A stretch of 40,308 bases of DNA from Kineosporia sp. A_224 (lineage in GTDB: Bacteria > Actinomycetota > Actinomycetes > Actinomycetales > Kineosporiaceae): positions 65,785 through 106,092 of the forward strand of contig NZ_MWLN01000117.1 of assembly GCF_002198655.1 (NCBI RefSeq). Direction: 5' to 3'. Below are positions 1-8,135 of this stretch, piece after piece; the stretch's first letter is position 1, and each line of letters starts with the position of its first letter. The translations under genes and the position numbers were made by a program. The notes under the pieces were generated by a model. The model was not told where the DNA came from and did no database searches. It saw nothing but the letters and a program-made list of their open reading frames with translations.

Positions 1-2
1 CG

Positions 3-1340
3 TTGACGTACTGGCGGGCCCGGCTGGCGGCCTCGAAGGCCCCGAACCGGATCTTCGACGCGGTCCGGGACGTGATCACGGCGACCGGGGTGCTGGCCGG
101 CAAGACGCGGCGGGCGCTGGACTCCACGGTGCTGGATGACGCTGTCGCGCGGCAGGACACCGTGACCCAGCTGATCGCCGCGGTCCGCCGGGTCGGGCGG
201 GTGGTGCCCGGCGCTGGGGACCTCGTCACGACGGTCTGTACCGGCTACGACTACACGCGCACCGGGAAACCGGACATCGCGTGGGATGACGAGCAGGCCC
301 GTGAGGACCTGGTGTCGGCGTTGGTCAACGACGCCCTCGCCCTGCTCGCCGCCGTCAACGACATGCCCACCGACATGCTCAGCAACGCACTCCAGGGCCG
401 TGGTGGGGTCGAGGCCCTGGAGGGTGAGGCGGCGCAGGCGGTGGCACTGCTGGCGTTGGTCGCGGGGCAGGACGTGGAGCCGGCCGAGGGTTCGGACGGG
501 ACCGACGGGCGGTGGCGGATCGCGCGCCGGACCGCCCCGGACCGGGTGATCTCCACGGTCGATCCCGAGGCCCGGCACGCGCACAAGACCCAGCACCGGC
601 GCCAGGACGGGTTCAAGGCCCACGTCGTCGTCGAGCCCGACACCGGCCTGATCCTGGGCACGGAGCTGACCAAGGCCTCCGGCGCCGACAGCAGCGACGC
701 CGCCGTCGGCCAGCGACTGCTCGGCCTCACCGAGCCCGCCGAGCCCGCCGAGCCCGCCGAGCCCGCCGAGCCCGCCGAGGGGTTGGACCGGTGGGAGGTG
801 CTGGCGGACTCGGCGTACGGCAGCGGGTCGATGCTGGCGGCCCTGGACGCCGTCGGACATGTCGCGGTCATCAAGCCCTGGCCGTTGAAGTCGTTGATCG
901 AGAACGGGTTCACCATCGCGGACTTCACTGTCGACGAGACCGACGGCCAGTACGGGAGCGTGACCTGCCCGGCCGGGATCGTCCGTGCGATGACTTCCAG
1001 GCGGGCCGCCTACTTCCGCGCCGCCTGCCAAGGCTGCCCGCTGCGATCCCGCTGCACGACCTCACCCCGTGGTCGGAAGGTCAACGTCGGTGAGCACGAT
1101 GCCCTGCAACGCGCGCACCGCGCCCGAGCTGCCGACCCCGACTTCCTGGCCGTCTACCGCCAGCACCGGCCGATGGTCGAACGCTCGATCGCCTGGCTCA
1201 CCCGCGGCAACCGGCGCGTCCCGTTCCGCGGAATCAGCAAGAACAACACCTGGCTGCACACCCGTGTCGCCGCCCTCAACCTGCGCCGGCTCCTGGCCCT
1301 GGGCCTACGTCACGACGCAGAACAGTGGGTCCTGGCATAG
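3..1340 (+). CDS. IS1182-family transposase, 5' end beyond the window
   Basis: DDE-type transposase of the IS1182 family, which cuts and joins IS ends. At least 445 residues are visible; the reading frame is open to the window edge, so the TTG at position 3 is probably not the true start. The middle holds the family-typical GFKAHVVVEPDTGLI stretch, followed by the LADSAYGSG segment with a likely catalytic Asp. The C-terminal part has a Cys-rich region (CQGCPLRSRC) and MVERSIAWLTRGNRR, which supplies the likely catalytic Glu. A run of Glu-Pro-Ala repeats at about residues 243-258 interrupts the region between the catalytic motifs; it is encoded by five 9-bp tandem repeats and looks like a recent slippage expansion. 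Whether the enzyme is active cannot be judged. Confidence 0.85.
   Translation: MTYWRARLAASKAPNRIFDAVRDVITATGVLAGKTRRALDSTVLDDAVARQDTVTQLIAAVRRVGRVVPGAGDLVTTVCTGYDYTRTGKPDIAWDDEQAREDLVSALVNDALALLAAVNDMPTDMLSNALQGRGGVEALEGEAAQAVALLALVAGQDVEPAEGSDGTDGRWRIARRTAPDRVISTVDPEARHAHKTQHRRQDGFKAHVVVEPDTGLILGTELTKASGADSSDAAVGQRLLGLTEPAEPAEPAEPAEPAEGLDRWEVLADSAYGSGSMLAALDAVGHVAVIKPWPLKSLIENGFTIADFTVDETDGQYGSVTCPAGIVRAMTSRRAAYFRAACQGCPLRSRCTTSPRGRKVNVGEHDALQRAHRARAADPDFLAVYRQHRPMVERSIAWLTRGNRRVPFRGISKNNTWLHTRVAALNLRRLLALGLRHDAEQWVLA
732..776 (+). repeat. 9-bp tandem repeat inside transposase
   Basis: Five perfect copies of GAGCCCGCC encode (Glu-Pro-Ala)5 within the transposase. The perfect identity suggests replication slippage. 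It adds residues without breaking the frame. Confidence 0.9.
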
Positions 1341-1570
1341 CCCCAGACTGGCCACCGCCACCCATCACGAGACCGAGCTCTTGACCCGCCAAAGGCATCA
1401 GGAGCAGTCTCGACCTGGCGAGGAGGGCGAGCTCGTGTCCGCTCCGCAAGGAGACGTGACCGCCGCCAGACGGCCTTGAGCCCCCTCCTCGCCGCCCAAG
1501 CCCCCCGGATGCAGGCCTTGTTCAGCAGGCTCCTAGACCGTGTGCTGGTCGCCCGTTACCCGCGGCGCGG

Positions 1571-1969
1571 TCAGGGGATGGTCTCGGTGCGCACCTTGCT
1601 GCTCAGCAGCAGAACGGCGTCCGGGTAGCGGGTCACCACCGGCCAGTCCCGCTGCAACGAGACCGCGACCGACTGCGCCGTCGCGGGTTCGCTCTGCGGC
1701 TGGCCGGCGACCGAGGCCAGCAAGCCGGTTTCCCGGGCCGCGGCGGCGTCCAGGTCGATGACCACCACCGGGGAGGCCTGCGCGAGCAGCTCGAGCCACG
1801 GACGCTCGGCCGGCGTCGACCACCGCCAGGCCTCCTCGAGCGACGTCGCCGGCACCGCCAGAGTGATCCCCAGCTCCGTCGCGACCGCCAGCAGCGCCGC
1901 GGCGTACTCGCTGTCACCGGAGGCGATCGCCCGAACCGCGGTGGAGTCCAGGACCCGCCCGCCGATCAC
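1571..1969 (-). CDS. PIN-domain toxin (VapC-like ribonuclease)
   Basis: 132-residue PIN-domain protein, the size usual for VapC-like toxins, which are Mg-dependent ribonucleases. The N-terminal VLDSTAV carries the first conserved Asp, and SLEEAW near residue 45 supplies the conserved Glu. The C-terminal QRDWPVVTRYPD matches the usual final strand-helix unit. The position where a third acidic residue is normally found reads EPATAQSV, so the active site may be atypical. Its ATG overlaps the stop of the upstream ribbon-helix-helix gene by 4 bp (ATGA), the standard antitoxin-toxin coupling. It ends about 35 bp from the inferred IS right end, so the insertion stopped just short of the toxin. Confidence 0.8.
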   Translation of the reverse strand: MIGGRVLDSTAVRAIASGDSEYAAALLAVATELGITLAVPATSLEEAWRWSTPAERPWLELLAQASPVVVIDLDAAAARETGLLASVAGQPQSEPATAQSVAVSLQRDWPVVTRYPDAVLLLSSKVRTETIP

Positions 1970-2220
1970 GACGCAGCGGCCTGGGCGCTCTCCGGGGCGA
2001 GCCGCTCACGCCAGAACGCCATCGCGTCCTCGTCGATCGGACGCCCCTCCCGCAGCCGGTCGATCGCGACGCGGGTCTCCCTCGGCGTCAACCGGGTCCC
2101 CACAGCATCGGCGATCACCGCGCTTGCCGTCGGGTAGGCACCGGACTCGACCGCCGCGGTGATCCGGTCCGCGACCGCCTGCGGGACCGTGATCGACATC
2201 TTCACATGCTTGTCCGTCAC
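1966..2220 (-). CDS. Ribbon-helix-helix antitoxin
   Basis: 84-residue protein. Its first half (KMSITVPQAVADRIT, then YPTASAVIADAV) fits a ribbon-helix-helix DNA-binding fold, and its second half is a flexible toxin-binding tail, as in ParD/VapB/CopG antitoxins. It is the first gene of the pair and overlaps the PIN toxin by 4 bp. The GTG at 2218-2220 has no Shine-Dalgarno sequence; instead a TAGGAT -10-like hexamer lies 7 bases upstream, so the mRNA is probably leaderless. Antitoxins of this class usually repress their own promoter, and direct repeats overlap the candidate -10 here. Confidence 0.8.
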   Translation of the reverse strand: MTDKHVKMSITVPQAVADRITAAVESGAYPTASAVIADAVGTRLTPRETRVAIDRLREGRPIDEDAMAFWRERLAPESAQAAAS

Positions 2221-2227
2221 AACGCCG

Positions 2228-2247
2228 ATCCTACCGCAGTCCTACCG
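2228..2247 (-). promoter_or_regulatory. Candidate toxin-antitoxin promoter and operator
   Basis: Read on the minus strand, TAGGAT (2233-2228) is followed by seven bases and then the antitoxin GTG, the spacing of a leaderless promoter. The octamer TCCTACCG occurs twice (2229-2236 and 2240-2247), 11 bp apart and overlapping this -10, which would suit autorepression by the RHH antitoxin. No clear -35 is visible. The site is inferred from position and repeats only. Confidence 0.45.
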
Positions 2248-2279
2248 TTGTGGTCCGGCTCGCGTTGGAGCTTGCCTGT

Positions 2280-2621
2280 TCAGCCCAGGACCAGATTGGA
2301 GAATGCGGCCTGTGCCTCCGCGATCGCCGCCGGACGCCCGGAGAGCTCCTGGGCCCGCCCCAGCGCCTTGATGATCAGCGTCATGTGGACCATCGGGGGG
2401 ATCATGCGCTCCATCGAACGCATCCTGCCCTCCTCGTAGACCCGGGCCAGTGCCGAGGCGATCACCCGGGGCATGTCGGGCGACTGATCGGCCCGCAGCA
2501 AGGGCGACCTCATGACGGTGTAGACGTCGTAGACGTCGCCCTCCCAGCCGTCCCCGTGCCGCAGGGCGCGCAATGCGGCGGCGAACTCGTCCTGCTTCTG
2601 CGTCTCGTCGTTGACTGTCAT
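2280..2621 (-). CDS. Hypothetical protein, 113 aa
   Basis: I do not recognise this family. The frame is open further upstream, but ATG at 2619-2621 is preceded by a good GAGGAG ribosome site, so I take it as the start. The protein is soluble, with an acidic N-terminal half and a Met-rich helical C-terminal half (GRMRSMERMIPPMVHMTLII, about residues 65-85). It lies 56 bp downstream of the small zinc protein on the same strand and is probably co-transcribed with it. It is not related to the neighbouring toxin-antitoxin genes. Confidence 0.55.
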   Translation of the reverse strand: MTVNDETQKQDEFAAALRALRHGDGWEGDVYDVYTVMRSPLLRADQSPDMPRVIASALARVYEEGRMRSMERMIPPMVHMTLIIKALGRAQELSGRPAAIAEAQAAFSNLVLG

Positions 2622-2677
2622 GGCGCTGGTCTCCTCGGTCGTCCGGGCAGGTCTGTCGTCCGTCAATCTCAGGGGCC

Positions 2678-2815
2678 TCAGCGCTTCCAGTAGCCGTCGT
2701 GGTCGGTGCACACCATCCCGGTGCCGTCGCATGCGCTGCAGACCCCGCCGGACCCACGGCATACCTGGCACTCGTGGAGCAGCTTGAAACACTTGTCGCA
2801 CTTCAGGTCGGCCAC
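2678..2815 (-). CDS. Small zinc-ribbon protein (DnaJ-type CxxCxGxG)
   Basis: 45-residue protein made almost entirely of Cys pairs: CDKC, CQVC-RGSG, CSAC-DGTG and a final Cys. The CxxCxGxG repeats are those of the DnaJ zinc-finger region and of many small actinobacterial zinc-ribbon proteins, so two zinc ions are probably bound. The start is the GTG at 2813-2815, six bases after a strong GAGGAGG site; the open frame upstream lacks such a site. It is divergent from the membrane-anchored HTH gene at 3078 and followed by a 113-aa hypothetical. Its role is unknown; small zinc-ribbon proteins can act as adaptors or nucleic-acid binders. Confidence 0.6.
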   Translation of the reverse strand: MADLKCDKCFKLLHECQVCRGSGGVCSACDGTGMVCTDHDGYWKR

Positions 2816-2945
2816 TGCGACCTCCTCGTTCTCTCGTTCCGTCAGTTCGGGTACTCGTTGTGGGATCCCACGTCGACTCACCTCACACATCGTCCGTACC
2901 CGTCTCCGGGCGGTCCCTTGGAGGAAGGGGTATCAGCGCAGGAGG

Positions 2946-2975
2946 TTGTCCGGATCCGGTCGTAGAGCCGGACAA
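2946..2975. promoter_or_regulatory. Inverted repeat between divergent genes
   Basis: TTGTCCGG (2946-2953) and CCGGACAA (2968-2975) form a perfect 8-bp inverted repeat with a 14-bp spacer. It lies in the 262-bp space between the divergent zinc-ribbon and HTH-membrane genes. The placement suits an operator or a transcript hairpin; no partner regulator is known. Confidence 0.4.
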
Positions 2976-3077
2976 ACAATGGGTAGGACGTGGCGGCGGG
3001 AAGAGCCGAAGGGCTCTCCGATGACCGCGCGGCCGTGCGATGGTGAACGCCCTCATCACAGGGGGAAGGATCAACGA

Positions 3078-3977
3078 GTGGGCAGGCCAGAACGCGAGAT
3101 CGACCCGGCGGACGGGCCGGTCGCGGCGTTCGCGCAAAGGCTGCGCGAACTGAGGCAGCAGGCCGGGGGGCCGACCTACGGGGCGATGGCGCGCAAGGCG
3201 CACCGCTCGTCGTCCGTGCTCGCCGAGGCAGCCGGTGGAACCTCCCTGCCGACCCTGGACACGACACTGGCATACGTCGCGGTGTGCGGGGGCGACGTAG
3301 ACGAATGGACCGAACGCTGGCACGCCACCCGAGCAGCGATCGCCCCGGAGATCCAGGCGCCGGGGCCGCAGGCAGCACCCGACCCCGCCGACCCCGGTCC
3401 GGCGATCGACCTCCCGTCCGACTCCCCCGCGTCGCTCGGCCGGCCCCGTCTGATGTCCCCGAGGGTCTTGGTCGCCGTGGTCGTGGTCGGGCTCGTCGGA
3501 GCAGCAGCGGTCTGGGGGCTGAGGGAGGACGGTGCCACCGCCGACACCACGGTGCCAGCCGTGGCCAGCGTGTCGTCCTCCGGGCCAGCGACCACGACAC
3601 CGGCCACCGAGGAGGCGCTGACGATCGAGCAACCGACCGATGGCGGCACAGTGGCGATGCTGAACGATGTCGTCATCCACCGGTCAGGGACGTCGGTCGG
3701 CAACCACGTCTGGATTCTCGTGCAGTTCGTCGGCGGCCCGGTGACGAACCCCCAAGGGGATTGCAGCACCCAGGACGGGATCACCTACATCTGCGCGCAG
3801 GCACAGTTCGGGGACCCAGACACCAGCCGAGCAACGAAGTTCGAGATCCGTGCGGTCGAGGTCGACGAGGAAGGGCACCTTGCGTTGCAGACCCTGGTCG
3901 CGGCGGGGTTCAACCCAGCGCTGCGGCCGGTGCCGTATCTCACGGAATCGGATCCGATCGTCGTCTCTCGGCGCTGA
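3078..3977 (+). CDS. Membrane-anchored HTH protein with extracellular domain
   Basis: 299-residue single-pass membrane protein. Residues 15-85 resemble the XRE-type HTH module common in actinobacteria (FAQRLRELRQQAG, AMARKAHRSSSVLAEAA, then a DEWTERWHA end). A Pro-rich linker follows, one transmembrane helix lies at about 128-147 (LVAVVVVGLVGAAAVW), and then a Thr/Ser-rich linker leads to an extracellular domain of about 120 residues with two Cys (GDCSTQ, YICAQ). The topology suggests sensing outside and DNA binding inside. The GTG start follows a GGGGAAGG site; the frame continues far upstream without support. It is divergent from the zinc-ribbon gene. The ligand and target are unknown. Confidence 0.7.
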   Translation: MGRPEREIDPADGPVAAFAQRLRELRQQAGGPTYGAMARKAHRSSSVLAEAAGGTSLPTLDTTLAYVAVCGGDVDEWTERWHATRAAIAPEIQAPGPQAAPDPADPGPAIDLPSDSPASLGRPRLMSPRVLVAVVVVGLVGAAAVWGLREDGATADTTVPAVASVSSSGPATTTPATEEALTIEQPTDGGTVAMLNDVVIHRSGTSVGNHVWILVQFVGGPVTNPQGDCSTQDGITYICAQAQFGDPDTSRATKFEIRAVEVDEEGHLALQTLVAAGFNPALRPVPYLTESDPIVVSRR

Positions 3978-4014
3978 CACCCTCGATCGACGCAGCGAAC
4001 GACTGAGCGGCCGG

Positions 4015-7000
4015 TCACCCGGCGCGGTCAAGCCACCGACGCCGGTGCAGGACTTCCGCGGTGCGTGGCGGCAGATCCTCTTCGACCTCGGCGTCGTGGT
4101 TGGCGAGGATCCGCGCAACGAGGCGATCGGCCTGGGCTCGGTTGCCTTGGGCGTCGCATGCGGCGACGAGGTCGAGAAGAGCGACGTCGTCCGTGCTGCC
4201 AGCAGCCAGGGCCACCTGCGCGGCGGCGGCGGCCAGGTCGGGGCGGCCGGTGGCGAGGTGGTGGGTGGCGACGACGTGGGCGACGTCGACGATCATGCCG
4301 GTGTAGGTGTGGTCGAGGGGGTCGTCGGCGAGCCAGGCGTAGCCGCTGGGCCGGCGGTCGGCGAAGGGTGGTCCGGTGACGAGGTCGAGGGCTGCCTGTA
4401 GGTCGGTGATGCCGTCGGCGCCGCGGGCGACGCCGCGTAGGCGCAGGCGGCGGAACAGGTCGGCGTCGACGAGGAGTCCGTCGATCCGGTAGAGGCCGGG
4501 GCCGCCGGTGGGGTTGATGGCGGTGGGGACGTAGTCGGTTCCGGTGGTGGGGTCGGTGCCGAGGCGTTTGCGGACCATGTAGATGGCCTGGCGGACCTTG
4601 GAGGTGGTGGTCGCGCGGGGGTCGGTCGGCCACAGGTCCTCGCCGAGCTGTTCGGCGGTGACGCCTCGGGGGTGGCAGGCGAGATAGGCGACGACTTCGG
4701 TGGTCCAGGCGCGGCGGTGCTTCTCGGTGGGCAGGTCGACCCCGGCGCGCACGGTGAGCGGGCCCAGCACGGTCAGCCGGGGCCGGGGGCAGTCCTGCGC
4801 CCTCCAGTCGGCGAGATCGGTATCGAGGGACGGGTCGGCGTCGCCGACCCGTCGCCGGGCGGTGTCGTCGACGGCGGGAGCGAGGGTCGTCAGGTCATCG
4901 CAGGTGGTGGCTGTGCTCTCCAGGTACGCAGCCGGCGGCAGCGGCAGCACCCGGTCTGGGCGCACCGACCCGGTGGTCGCGTCCCCGGCCTGCCGCGCGG
5001 TCCGCTCGACGTTCGCCGCACCGGCCGGTCCGGGGTCGGTTGCGGTCACGGCATCGGTCAACATGTCGTGGCGTGGCGCGCCGGCCAGGTCGGCGTAGCC
5101 CTGCCATCCGGCGTCGCCGGGTGCGTCGGGCATCGGCCGGTCGTCGGTGCGGGCTGCGACGGTGAGGAGCTGGGCGAGCTGGGCGGCCTCGTGCGCGGGC
5201 AGCTGCTGGGCGACCAGGTCCAGGCCGAGGGCCGGGATGTGGAGCGCGCCGTCGGCGTCGATGCGCAGCTGCCAGGCCGCGTCGCTGGTGGGCAGGTACC
5301 GGCCGGTCAGGACGACCGCGGCCGCCGTCCGATGACCACCACAGTCCCGGCCGTCGCCTGGGCCGTCGCCTGGGCCGTCACTTCGGCCGGTGTCTCGGCC
5401 GCCGTGGACGGCGGCGAGTAGGGGGGCGAGTTCCTCGAGGAGGTCGGGGTCGTGGAGGTCGGCGAGCAGGACGACCTGGGGGAACAGCAGGTCGGCTGCG
5501 ACGTCGCGCAGGCGGCCTGTCAGGACGTCGATGCCGGCGGACTTCAGGGCCCAGGCGACGTTGCGGAGCTGGGTCAAGGACCGGGTAACGGCCGCTGCGG
5601 GGTCGGTGGTGACGGTGACCCGGTCGGGGTTGAGGTCGGCGATCTCGTCGCCGAACCCGGCCAGGGTGACGGCGAGCTGCTCGGACCAGGTGTTGTGGGC
5701 GAGCTCGGCGGCGATGAACCGGGCCAGGTCCAGGCAGCGTGCGGGGTCGCCGGTCAGGGCCACAGACCCGGCGCGTTCCAGGTCGAGCAGCCAGTACTCG
5801 CCGCCCGCGGTGTACCCAACAGAGGCCAGCGCCGGGTAGGGCGCGAGCAGCCGGCCCGCGGCGGCCGGGTCGAAACCGGTCGGAGCGCCGCGGTCCAGGG
5901 TCCATCGCGTCCCTGCGGCGTGGACGGTCCATGCGCCGGGCGCCTGAGGTCGGGGCTCGGCGAGGACGAGTTCGAGTTCGGTGGCGGACAGCCGGGCCGC
6001 GACGACGTCCGGCAGCGATCCCCGCGGCTCAGTCCCGGCCGCTGATGCATCCGGTGATCCGTCTGGTGGGCTGTCGGGGCCGGGCGTCTGGAGGTGGACC
6101 AGGCCGCGCAGGGCTTCGTTCAGCCACCGGACGTCGGCAACACCGGCGCCCGTGGTGACGGCCCGCTCGGTGCCGGACAGCTGCGGGGGTGTCGCGGCGA
6201 TGGCCCTGCCGAGACGACGGTGGCGTTGCTGGCGGCGCCGGTGACGGCGCAGGGCTTCGGCGCTGACCCCGGCCAGCAGGAGCCCTCCTGCCCCGAACAA
6301 GGTGGCGGCCAACGAGAAGTCACCAGCCGGGGCCTCGGCGTCTGCTGACGACTCCTCCCCCGCTGTCACGGTGGTGGTGTCGGGGGGTGGCGTGGCCTGT
6401 GGCGCACCTGCACCGGTGGTCGTCGACGCGGCGGCGCCTCGACCACGATCCGTGTCATCGGCTCGTGTCGCAGGGTTCGGCGCGGTCTCGGGCGCGGCTT
6501 CCGTGCCTGCCGTGGGCGCGGCGGTCGGGGCGACGGTCGGGGCTTGGGCCGAAGGCGGTGACGTGCTCGGGTCCGGCTGGGCTGTGCTCTGCCTGCCGTC
6601 GTTGGTGGGTGCGGGCTTCTGGATGGGGGTGCTCGGGCGGCCGGCCGTGGGTTGGGCTGCGGGGAGGTCGATGGTCCAGCCGGGCAGGATGAGGTCGGGG
6701 TCGGTGAAGGTGCGGCCGCCGGGTTGGGGGCTGTTCTGGTTCTCCTGCCAGAGGCGGTGCCAGTCGGCGACGTCGTGCTCGACGGCGATCCCCGACAGGG
6801 TGTCACCACGCCGGACCGTGACCTCGTCCGAGGCCGTGTCGGGGGTGTCTCGCGTGCCCGCTGTCCCGGTGCTGTCATCGCTTCCGGGCGTGGTGACGGC
6901 CTCGTCACCGGGCGGGAGGTCGGCGCCGGCGGGGAGGGTGACGGTCCATCCGGGGCGCAGCAGATCCGGGGAGGTCATCACAGCGCCGTCGCTCTGGCGG

Positions 7001-7650
7001 CGGCCGCTGTTGAGGTCCCAGATCTCCTGCCACCGCAGGCCGTCGCCGAGGAACCGCTCGGCGAGGTCCCAGTACGTCCCGGGCCCGTCGTCGCTGACCG
7101 TGTAGACCGCCTGCCGCGTCGCTGCCTGGCGGGTCTCGACGGCCTGGCCCGCCCCTGTACCGCGCGGGCCGGTCTGCTCGGCGGGGTCGGCAGCGACGAA
7201 CGTTGCGGGGGCGGTGGCGACTGCGGTCGGTCTGGCCGCCGCTCCCCGCGCGCTGCTCGAGGCGGCGGATGGCGGGGCCCCGAGGTGCAGGGGGGCGATG
7301 ACGAACGCGGCGACGACGAGCAGGTGCGCCAGGTGCCGTTGGCTGGGGAACAGCCCGGGCAGCCTGGCCGGCAGCCGGATCCCGGCCAGGACGGAGAGGG
7401 TCTCGGCGAGGACGGCGACGGCGAACTGTGCCCAGGCGACCCAGGCGACCGCGGCGAGGACCGCGACGACCGCGGTGTCGGACAGGTCGCCGGCGCGCAG
7501 GTCGGGCCAGGCCTGCAGCGGGTTCCCGACTGTCGCGGCCAGGCCCACCGGCAGCCCGACGACCAGGACGAGCAGGACGACGAGTGCGGCGGCCGCCCGC
7601 AGATACCGTGCGGGGCTCCGCTGGGAATGCAGCAGCTGGGAGTGCGGCAT
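4015..7650 (-). CDS. LysM and BTAD-domain membrane regulator of the Tad locus
   Basis: 1211-residue mosaic protein. Three hydrophobic segments occupy the N-terminal 125 residues. Two LysM modules follow (about 185-245, and 277-330 starting TVRRGDTLSGIA), then a Pro/Thr-rich linker and another hydrophobic segment near 450-465. A long middle region lacks a clear domain. The end has a winged-helix part (RLTVLGPLTV, then VAYLACHPRGVTAEQL) and a bacterial transcriptional activator domain (about 1050-1205). Proteins combining LysM and BTAD are known at actinobacterial pilus/Tad loci. It could link peptidoglycan contact to transcription or assembly, but that is inference. Its ATG shares one base with the upstream TadG-like stop (TGATG), making it the last gene of the Tad operon. 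Confidence 0.8.
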   Translation of the reverse strand: MPHSQLLHSQRSPARYLRAAAALVVLLVLVVGLPVGLAATVGNPLQAWPDLRAGDLSDTAVVAVLAAVAWVAWAQFAVAVLAETLSVLAGIRLPARLPGLFPSQRHLAHLLVVAAFVIAPLHLGAPPSAASSSARGAAARPTAVATAPATFVAADPAEQTGPRGTGAGQAVETRQAATRQAVYTVSDDGPGTYWDLAERFLGDGLRWQEIWDLNSGRRQSDGAVMTSPDLLRPGWTVTLPAGADLPPGDEAVTTPGSDDSTGTAGTRDTPDTASDEVTVRRGDTLSGIAVEHDVADWHRLWQENQNSPQPGGRTFTDPDLILPGWTIDLPAAQPTAGRPSTPIQKPAPTNDGRQSTAQPDPSTSPPSAQAPTVAPTAAPTAGTEAAPETAPNPATRADDTDRGRGAAASTTTGAGAPQATPPPDTTTVTAGEESSADAEAPAGDFSLAATLFGAGGLLLAGVSAEALRRHRRRQQRHRRLGRAIAATPPQLSGTERAVTTGAGVADVRWLNEALRGLVHLQTPGPDSPPDGSPDASAAGTEPRGSLPDVVAARLSATELELVLAEPRPQAPGAWTVHAAGTRWTLDRGAPTGFDPAAAGRLLAPYPALASVGYTAGGEYWLLDLERAGSVALTGDPARCLDLARFIAAELAHNTWSEQLAVTLAGFGDEIADLNPDRVTVTTDPAAAVTRSLTQLRNVAWALKSAGIDVLTGRLRDVAADLLFPQVVLLADLHDPDLLEELAPLLAAVHGGRDTGRSDGPGDGPGDGRDCGGHRTAAAVVLTGRYLPTSDAAWQLRIDADGALHIPALGLDLVAQQLPAHEAAQLAQLLTVAARTDDRPMPDAPGDAGWQGYADLAGAPRHDMLTDAVTATDPGPAGAANVERTARQAGDATTGSVRPDRVLPLPPAAYLESTATTCDDLTTLAPAVDDTARRRVGDADPSLDTDLADWRAQDCPRPRLTVLGPLTVRAGVDLPTEKHRRAWTTEVVAYLACHPRGVTAEQLGEDLWPTDPRATTTSKVRQAIYMVRKRLGTDPTTGTDYVPTAINPTGGPGLYRIDGLLVDADLFRRLRLRGVARGADGITDLQAALDLVTGPPFADRRPSGYAWLADDPLDHTYTGMIVDVAHVVATHHLATGRPDLAAAAAQVALAAGSTDDVALLDLVAACDAQGNRAQADRLVARILANHDAEVEEDLPPRTAEVLHRRRWLDRAG

Positions 7651-8135
7651 CAGGGACCTCCGGTAGTGGTTCCGTGCAGCACGGTCGCGGTCGCTGCGGC
7701 GGTCCCGGTCAGGTCACTGACACCGACCGCGCTCAGGACCACGGCGCGGCGGGGGACGTGCGCGGTGACAGTGACGTCGAGGCCGTTGACCTGGATCTCT
7801 CCGGTGGCGCCGGCCAGGGCCAGGACCCGGGTGGCCGCGGCCCGGGCCGCCACCGGGTCGACGGCCAGGGCGTCAGGGCTGGGGCCGCGCAGTGACGCCG
7901 GGGACAGGGCGTCTGCGCCGGCGCGGGAGGCCTGCTCGGCGAGGTCGGCGGCCCGGGCCCGAGCAGCGATCGCGGCACCACCGTCGATGACCAGCCCGGC
8001 CATCACCAGCAACCCGACCATGATCAGCGCCATGTAGAGCGCGACGGACCCTCGGTCCTGGCGCCCCGCTCCCCCGCCGCGCGTCAAGTCGCGACCTGCG
8101 GGCGTGCGGCCCTGGGGCACACGGCACTGGGTCAC
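7650..8135 (-). CDS. TadG-like pilus-assembly protein (Rv3660c-type pseudopilin)
   Basis: 161 residues. A positively charged N-terminus leads to GSVALYMALIMVGLLVMAGL (about 29-48), a class III prepilin-like hydrophobic helix, then VIDGGAAIAARARAADLAEQASRAGAD, as in TadG/Flp-associated proteins of actinobacteria. The rest is a small extracytoplasmic domain. TadE/TadG-type minor pilins are thought to be inserted by TadB/TadC and may prime the pilus. The ATG overlaps the upstream TadE-like gene by 4 bp and the stop overlaps the LysM/BTAD gene by one base, so all three are translated together. The exact TadE versus TadG label is uncertain. Confidence 0.75.
   Translation of the reverse strand: MTQCRVPQGRTPAGRDLTRGGGAGRQDRGSVALYMALIMVGLLVMAGLVIDGGAAIAARARAADLAEQASRAGADALSPASLRGPSPDALAVDPVAARAAATRVLALAGATGEIQVNGLDVTVTAHVPRRAVVLSAVGVSDLTGTAAATATVLHGTTTGGP

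Larger units (their letters stand above)
1..1535 (+). mobile_element. IS1182-family insertion sequence, right part
   Basis: The window opens inside an insertion sequence whose transposase fills positions 3-1340. About 180 bases after the transposase stop lies the sequence CCTTGTTCAGCAGGCTCCTA (1517-1536), which resembles the terminal inverted repeat of actinobacterial IS1182 elements and is my estimate of the right end. The left end is outside the window, so neither the inverted-repeat pair nor a target duplication can be checked. The interval 1341-1516 holds no gene I can support. Confidence 0.6.

Noticed and set aside
2706-3077. N-terminal extension of the membrane-anchored HTH protein
   Set aside because: The extension overlaps the zinc-ribbon gene and its promoter region and has no ribosome site, while the GTG at 3078 has one.
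6652-8037. Plus-strand open frame (461 codons) across the LysM/BTAD and TadG genes
   Set aside because: Gly/Arg/Pro-rich shadow with no motif or ribosome site; the minus-strand genes have clear domains and coupling.
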